DNA of 64,000 nucleotides from Stigmatella erecta (GTDB lineage Bacteria; Myxococcota; Myxococcia; Myxococcales; Myxococcaceae): NCBI RefSeq assembly GCF_900111745.1, contig NZ_FOIJ01000020.1, positions 95,724 to 159,723 of the forward strand, read 5' to 3'. Shown piece by piece: positions 61,408 to 64,000 of this stretch (position 1 is its first letter; each line of letters starts with the position of its first letter). The notes under the pieces were generated by a model. It saw only the letters and a program-made list of their open reading frames with translations, ran no database searches and was not told where the DNA came from. The position numbers and the translations under genes were made by a program.

Positions 61408-63207
61408 TCAAACACCCCATCGCTTGCGAAACAAGGCGATTTCCCGCTCGTAGTAGGCCACGAAGGTTTCTATATCTTTTTTCAGGCGATCTTCCCCTTC
61501 GGGAACTGTCTCCAACCGCTTCTTCCAACTTAGGCATTCCTGCCGGAATCGATCCAATATGTGGCGGGGTACGTCTTCCTTTGTCGCCCGCAACCGTTGG
61601 GGATAAACGCCGGTGACGACATACGGGCGGCGATTTCCGGACGTGCCGTAAACGGCGTTTTGCGCGGCCCACACCGCATGCGGGAGGGGTTTGCCGAAAA
61701 ACTTGTCCAGCAGTCGTACCACGATGGCTTCCGCCTCCGAGTCCGAGACGGGATAAAGAGTCCCAATGTAGGCGCGCGCATTGGCAAAGGTGAATCGCTT
61801 CGACAGCTCGTGCCAGGAAACGCAGGCGTTGTTTATGATGATCGGGCTGCCTTCCGCCGCCAATGAACGGGGCATGGCAAGGTAGTTGTTATCGGCCATC
61901 GCCATCACCGCCGAACCGATGACGCGCTTGATTTCTTCTTTCTCGACGGGTTCGAGATCGAGCTTTCGTTGCTCGATGAAATCTTTGATCGCTGTTCCGA
62001 CGTAGAGCTGTTCCTTTGCTACGGGATCGGTCCAGTCCACGCCGTCAAGCTGATGGAAACGCAGGAACCGCGTGACGTGCAGCATGTCCGGGTCGTCGGT
62101 GTCCGCTATACCGAGCGCTATATCAGTCACCAGGCGGCGGTCGATGCCTTCGCTGTCCTGAAACTCATACGTCCAGCGATAGCCTGGGGCGTCACCACAA
62201 TGCGTGGCGAAGATCAATAGATCGTAGGGAAACAGGTCCACCATTTCAGTGACCCGGCGCACGGTCGCACCCTTGCCCTGGTAGCCGCGAACAAAAATCC
62301 GGCGGGAGGGCAGAATCTTAGCAGCTGCTTCGATTTCCGGGGCGCGTACCTTTTCTGGGTCCACCAGCACTGCGACATTCGTGCCGCGAGTGCTCTTCTG
62401 TTCGGCTGCGAAGCCATTGACCACCGTGATGCCGAGGTCGGGATAGCTGATAAGATGCGTGGAGGGCAGCTCGGGAAATGCCGCTCCAAAGGGCAATTCC
62501 CTCGTTATGAAGGTCAACGAACCTTCAGGCGGCAGTTCGACTCCGTTGCAGAGTTCCCGGAGGCGATGTTGCAAGCGATCTCGTACCTCGCCGGAGTTCA
62601 CGCGAGGCGCGTCGATGCTGTAATACGCCTCCAGCAATTCCTTGCGCTCGACCTCATCCGTTTCGTCAATGATGCAAAGCCCCGCGTTCAGGGCGTAGGC
62701 ATAGTTGGCAGCAATCACCTCCGCGAGCGGTTCACCGGCCTCGCAGACGACCAAATGGCCCGAGGGAGACTTCACCGCCCCCACAGGCGAAGGTGTATCG
62801 TCGAACGCGATGAGACGCTGCTCATAGAGGGCTCGCAGCAATCCCACGCCGATTCGGTCCCGGCCCCATCGCAATGGTTCTTTTTTTAGGATTTTGGGGT
62901 TCACAACGAGTGCCGCGACATCGGCATCCGAAACGTTTTTCGCATGATTTCGCGGCAACTGCGCGCGCATCGCCTCTCGCGCATCATCGGGCAAGCCTCC
63001 AAGGAGCGTGACCTTTGGCCTCAGTCGAGCGAGCGCGTTATTCCTTCGTTTTACTTCTGCTGGATGATCGACGCGCGTCATGCGTGGGCCATCCAAAACG
63101 GACAAATAGCTACCGCGTTGCGCGAGCGCCGATGATAGGCGTGCAGCAAGAAATTCGTCGTCGCTGATGATCGCGATCGCGGATAATTTTGGGCAGGTGG
63201 GGTGCAT
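61408..63207 (-). CDS. CHAT-domain (caspase-like) protease
   Basis: A 599-residue protein whose C-terminal half is a CHAT (caspase-HetF) peptidase. The catalytic histidine is H336 in YDLLIFATHCGDAPG and the cysteine is C462 in IIINNACVSWHEL. Typical following blocks are ANARAYIGTLYPVSDSEAEA and VVRLLDKFFGKPLPHAVWAA. Residues 1 to about 230 form an unrecognised N-terminal region. No TPR, membrane or nuclease part is present. Family members cleave a partner protein on activation and occur in defence and cell-death systems. The gene stands alone at the island's right end, bracketed by IS66 (46 bases past its stop) and an IS66 remnant, so a partner may be missing. No clear ribosome site precedes the ATG; a TAAAAT box 12 bases upstream could indicate a leaderless transcript. 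Confidence 0.8.
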   Translation of the reverse strand: MHPTCPKLSAIAIISDDEFLAARLSSALAQRGSYLSVLDGPRMTRVDHPAEVKRRNNALARLRPKVTLLGGLPDDAREAMRAQLPRNHAKNVSDADVAALVVNPKILKKEPLRWGRDRIGVGLLRALYEQRLIAFDDTPSPVGAVKSPSGHLVVCEAGEPLAEVIAANYAYALNAGLCIIDETDEVERKELLEAYYSIDAPRVNSGEVRDRLQHRLRELCNGVELPPEGSLTFITRELPFGAAFPELPSTHLISYPDLGITVVNGFAAEQKSTRGTNVAVLVDPEKVRAPEIEAAAKILPSRRIFVRGYQGKGATVRRVTEMVDLFPYDLLIFATHCGDAPGYRWTYEFQDSEGIDRRLVTDIALGIADTDDPDMLHVTRFLRFHQLDGVDWTDPVAKEQLYVGTAIKDFIEQRKLDLEPVEKEEIKRVIGSAVMAMADNNYLAMPRSLAAEGSPIIINNACVSWHELSKRFTFANARAYIGTLYPVSDSEAEAIVVRLLDKFFGKPLPHAVWAAQNAVYGTSGNRRPYVVTGVYPQRLRATKEDVPRHILDRFRQECLSWKKRLETVPEGEDRLKKDIETFVAYYEREIALFRKRWGV

Positions 63208-63366
63208 ACTAATGTGATTTTAGAGCCCGAAGGCGAGCACCTGCTATGCCTGCGAAAAGAATTTTCGGTCAAATCGGGTGGCGGGGCCTGATGCCCCGCT
63301 GATGCCCCGCTACGAGGCGAGGACACTATCTCGCCGCTAAGCCTTTGAAAAGTGGTGCCGGTTGCA

Positions 63367-63548
63367 GGATTGTGTCTGTTCGCCGATCCCCATAGTGGGC
63401 AGGCGGTCGAGCAGGGCGGCTCGCCAGGGGCGATCGCGCGTCAGTCGTAGCCTTTGGGAAGGGTGACGGCGTCCGGGTTGTCGCTGGCGGCTAGGGCTGC
63501 GCGCAGCAGGTAGTCACCAGGATCCTCGCCCCGGAGTTTGGCCGTCTC
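63367..63548 (-). pseudogene. Second IS66 remnant: TnpC C-terminus and terminal repeat
   Basis: On the minus strand 63548-63441 reads ETAKLRGEDPGDYLLRAALA then ASDNPDAVTLPKGYD and a stop, nearly identical to the C-terminus of the intact IS66 transposase but ending differently. Beyond the stop, 63367-63392 resembles the IS66 terminal repeat (core TGTCTGTTCGCCG). This is the 3' end of a different IS66-type element, the rest deleted. It lies upstream of the CHAT gene. Confidence 0.75.
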
Positions 63549-63558
63549 TCAGCGCTTA

Positions 63559-63810
63559 CCACGAGGCCCGCGTCCGACGTGTCGACGCGTCCGGGCTGGG
63601 CGCGCACCACGAGGCCCCAACTCACCACGAGCCCCAGCGCCCACCGCGAGGCCCACCGCCGACCTGTCCGACGCGTGCGGCTTAGACGGGCGCCACGAGG
63701 CCCGAGCGTTCGCCACGAGGCCCGCTTCGACGTGTCCGGGCCTGGACGCCCACCCGAGCCCCAGCGCTCGCCACGAGCCCCAGCGCTCGCCACGAGCCCC
63801 AGCGCTCAAC
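63559..63810 (+). repeat. Degenerate CCACGAGCCC repeat array
   Basis: At least eight variants of CCACGAG(G/C)CCC(CA)GCG occur in about 250 bases. The last three copies, ending near 63810, are nearly perfect with a 19-base period (CCACGAGCCCCAGCGCTCG). A second motif like CGACGTGTCCGGGC alternates in the first half. Frames through it are open only because of composition. It is not a CRISPR: units are short, adjacent and without unique spacers. Nothing else is seen in 63208-63366 except a short hairpin, GCGGGGC/GCCCCGC. Confidence 0.65.
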
Positions 63811-63820
63811 ATGCCCGCCA

Positions 63821-63838
63821 TGTTGCACGTATGTCGCA
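63821..63838 (+). repeat. 18-base direct repeat near right island end
   Basis: TGTTGCACGTATGTCGCA, identical to 53844-53861 and in the same orientation. It lies 126 bases inside the right boundary repeat. Confidence 0.5.
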
Positions 63839-63964
63839 GGAACGTGCGGAACGGGCTGGAACAGGACGGGACGACACGGGACGCGGCGGGATATCGACTC
63901 CGAAGCATTCCGGGCGGTTACGAGGTAAGGGCGCGATTCTGCTAGAGGTTTTGCACCGCCCGGC

Positions 63965-63989
63965 GCGGGTTCGATTCCCGCCGCCTCCA
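63965..63989 (+). repeat. Right boundary repeat, tRNA/tmRNA 3'-end sequence
   Basis: Identical to 53773-53797. It continues as CCTCCACCA, so this copy includes a complete CCA end after a 6-base duplication. Just upstream, CCCGGC stands where the left copy has CCAGCG, showing the identity ends at the repeat. Confidence 0.6.
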
Positions 63990-64000
63990 CCTCCACCAGA

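Larger units (their letters stand above)
53773..63989. mobile_element. Putative genomic island bounded by tRNA/tmRNA 3'-end repeats
   Basis: About 10.2 kb between two direct 25-base repeats that match the T arm and acceptor end of a tRNA or tmRNA. The contents differ from the flanks. Genes at 54.4-57.1 kb have clearly lower GC and different codon use than the flanking core genes. Insertion sequences and repeats are frequent, and the gene families (Z1 helicase, PLD nuclease, CHAT protease) are typical of accessory defence loci. No integrase, relaxase or phage gene is seen, so if it was an integrative element it has lost its mobility gene or used one in trans. Confidence 0.6.

Noticed and set aside
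63559..63810. CRISPR array
   Set aside because: The units are about 19 bases, directly adjacent and degenerate, with no spacers and no cas genes.
63895..63989. A complete tRNA or tmRNA at the right island boundary
   Set aside because: For the same reason: a 3' end with CCA but no matching 5' acceptor strand nearby. A tmRNA could extend further, but no tag-peptide reading frame was recognised.

Overview
The window is GC-rich, densely coding DNA that looks like a myxobacterium of the Cystobacterineae type (Myxococcus, Stigmatella, Cystobacter or Archangium relatives). The evidence is the very high third-position GC, many large lipoproteins with beta-propeller or Ig-like repeats, a two-gene lipoprotein-toxin and Imm11-type immunity pair resembling the SitA kin-discrimination toxins, a hybrid histidine kinase, and bacterial EGF and lamin-tail domains. 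This is inferred from gene content; no rRNA or other phylogenetic marker is present.

Layout. 1-9.2 kb is a housekeeping block: a lone receiver protein, an AlgH-BolA-Grx4 cluster, a DUF2914 membrane protein, a patatin lipase, a MOSC protein, an aminopeptidase P, RsmE and an SDR enzyme. 9.3-14.5 kb is a decayed zone holding a broken serine hydrolase, two oppositely oriented IS91 remnants and an IS3 orfA remnant around an intact SBBP-repeat lipoprotein. 14.5-19.2 kb carries two tandem paralogous Kelch and Ig-like lipoproteins. Upstream of them lie CRP-like palindromes and a transposase remnant. 20.4-22.3 kb is the toxin-immunity pair. 22.6-31.3 kb holds secreted or surface proteins, including a carboxypeptidase-regulatory/EGF/lamin-tail protein and a cholesterol-dependent-cytolysin-like lipoprotein, plus GFA and ChaC-like enzymes. 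31.4-53.3 kb returns to core-like genes: a three-domain glycosyltransferase, DTW protein, acyltransferase, di-heme peroxidase, hybrid kinase, RluA-type synthase, subtilase, FUSC transporter, D-amino acid oxidase and YgiQ radical SAM protein.

53.7-64.0 kb looks like a genomic island of about 10.2 kb. It is bounded by two direct copies of a 25-nt sequence identical to the T arm and 3' acceptor end of a tRNA or tmRNA gene. Inside are a small unknown gene overlapping a Z1-type SF2 helicase gene, a PLD-family nuclease, a complete IS66 element (tnpA, tnpB, tnpC and matching terminal repeats), an orphan CHAT protease on the other strand, a second IS66 remnant and several repeat families. No integrase was found. 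Helicase, PLD nuclease and CHAT protease are all families that recur in anti-phage systems, and the usual paraMORC partner of Z1 is absent, so this is the best candidate for an undescribed defence locus.

Functional links that can be argued from order and overlap are: BolA with Grx4 (iron-sulfur handling), toxin with immunity protein (TAA directly abutting ATG), the small gene with the Z1 helicase (26-nt overlap), and the YfiM-like protein with the di-heme peroxidase (ATGA overlap). All functional assignments are by motif reading, without database searches.
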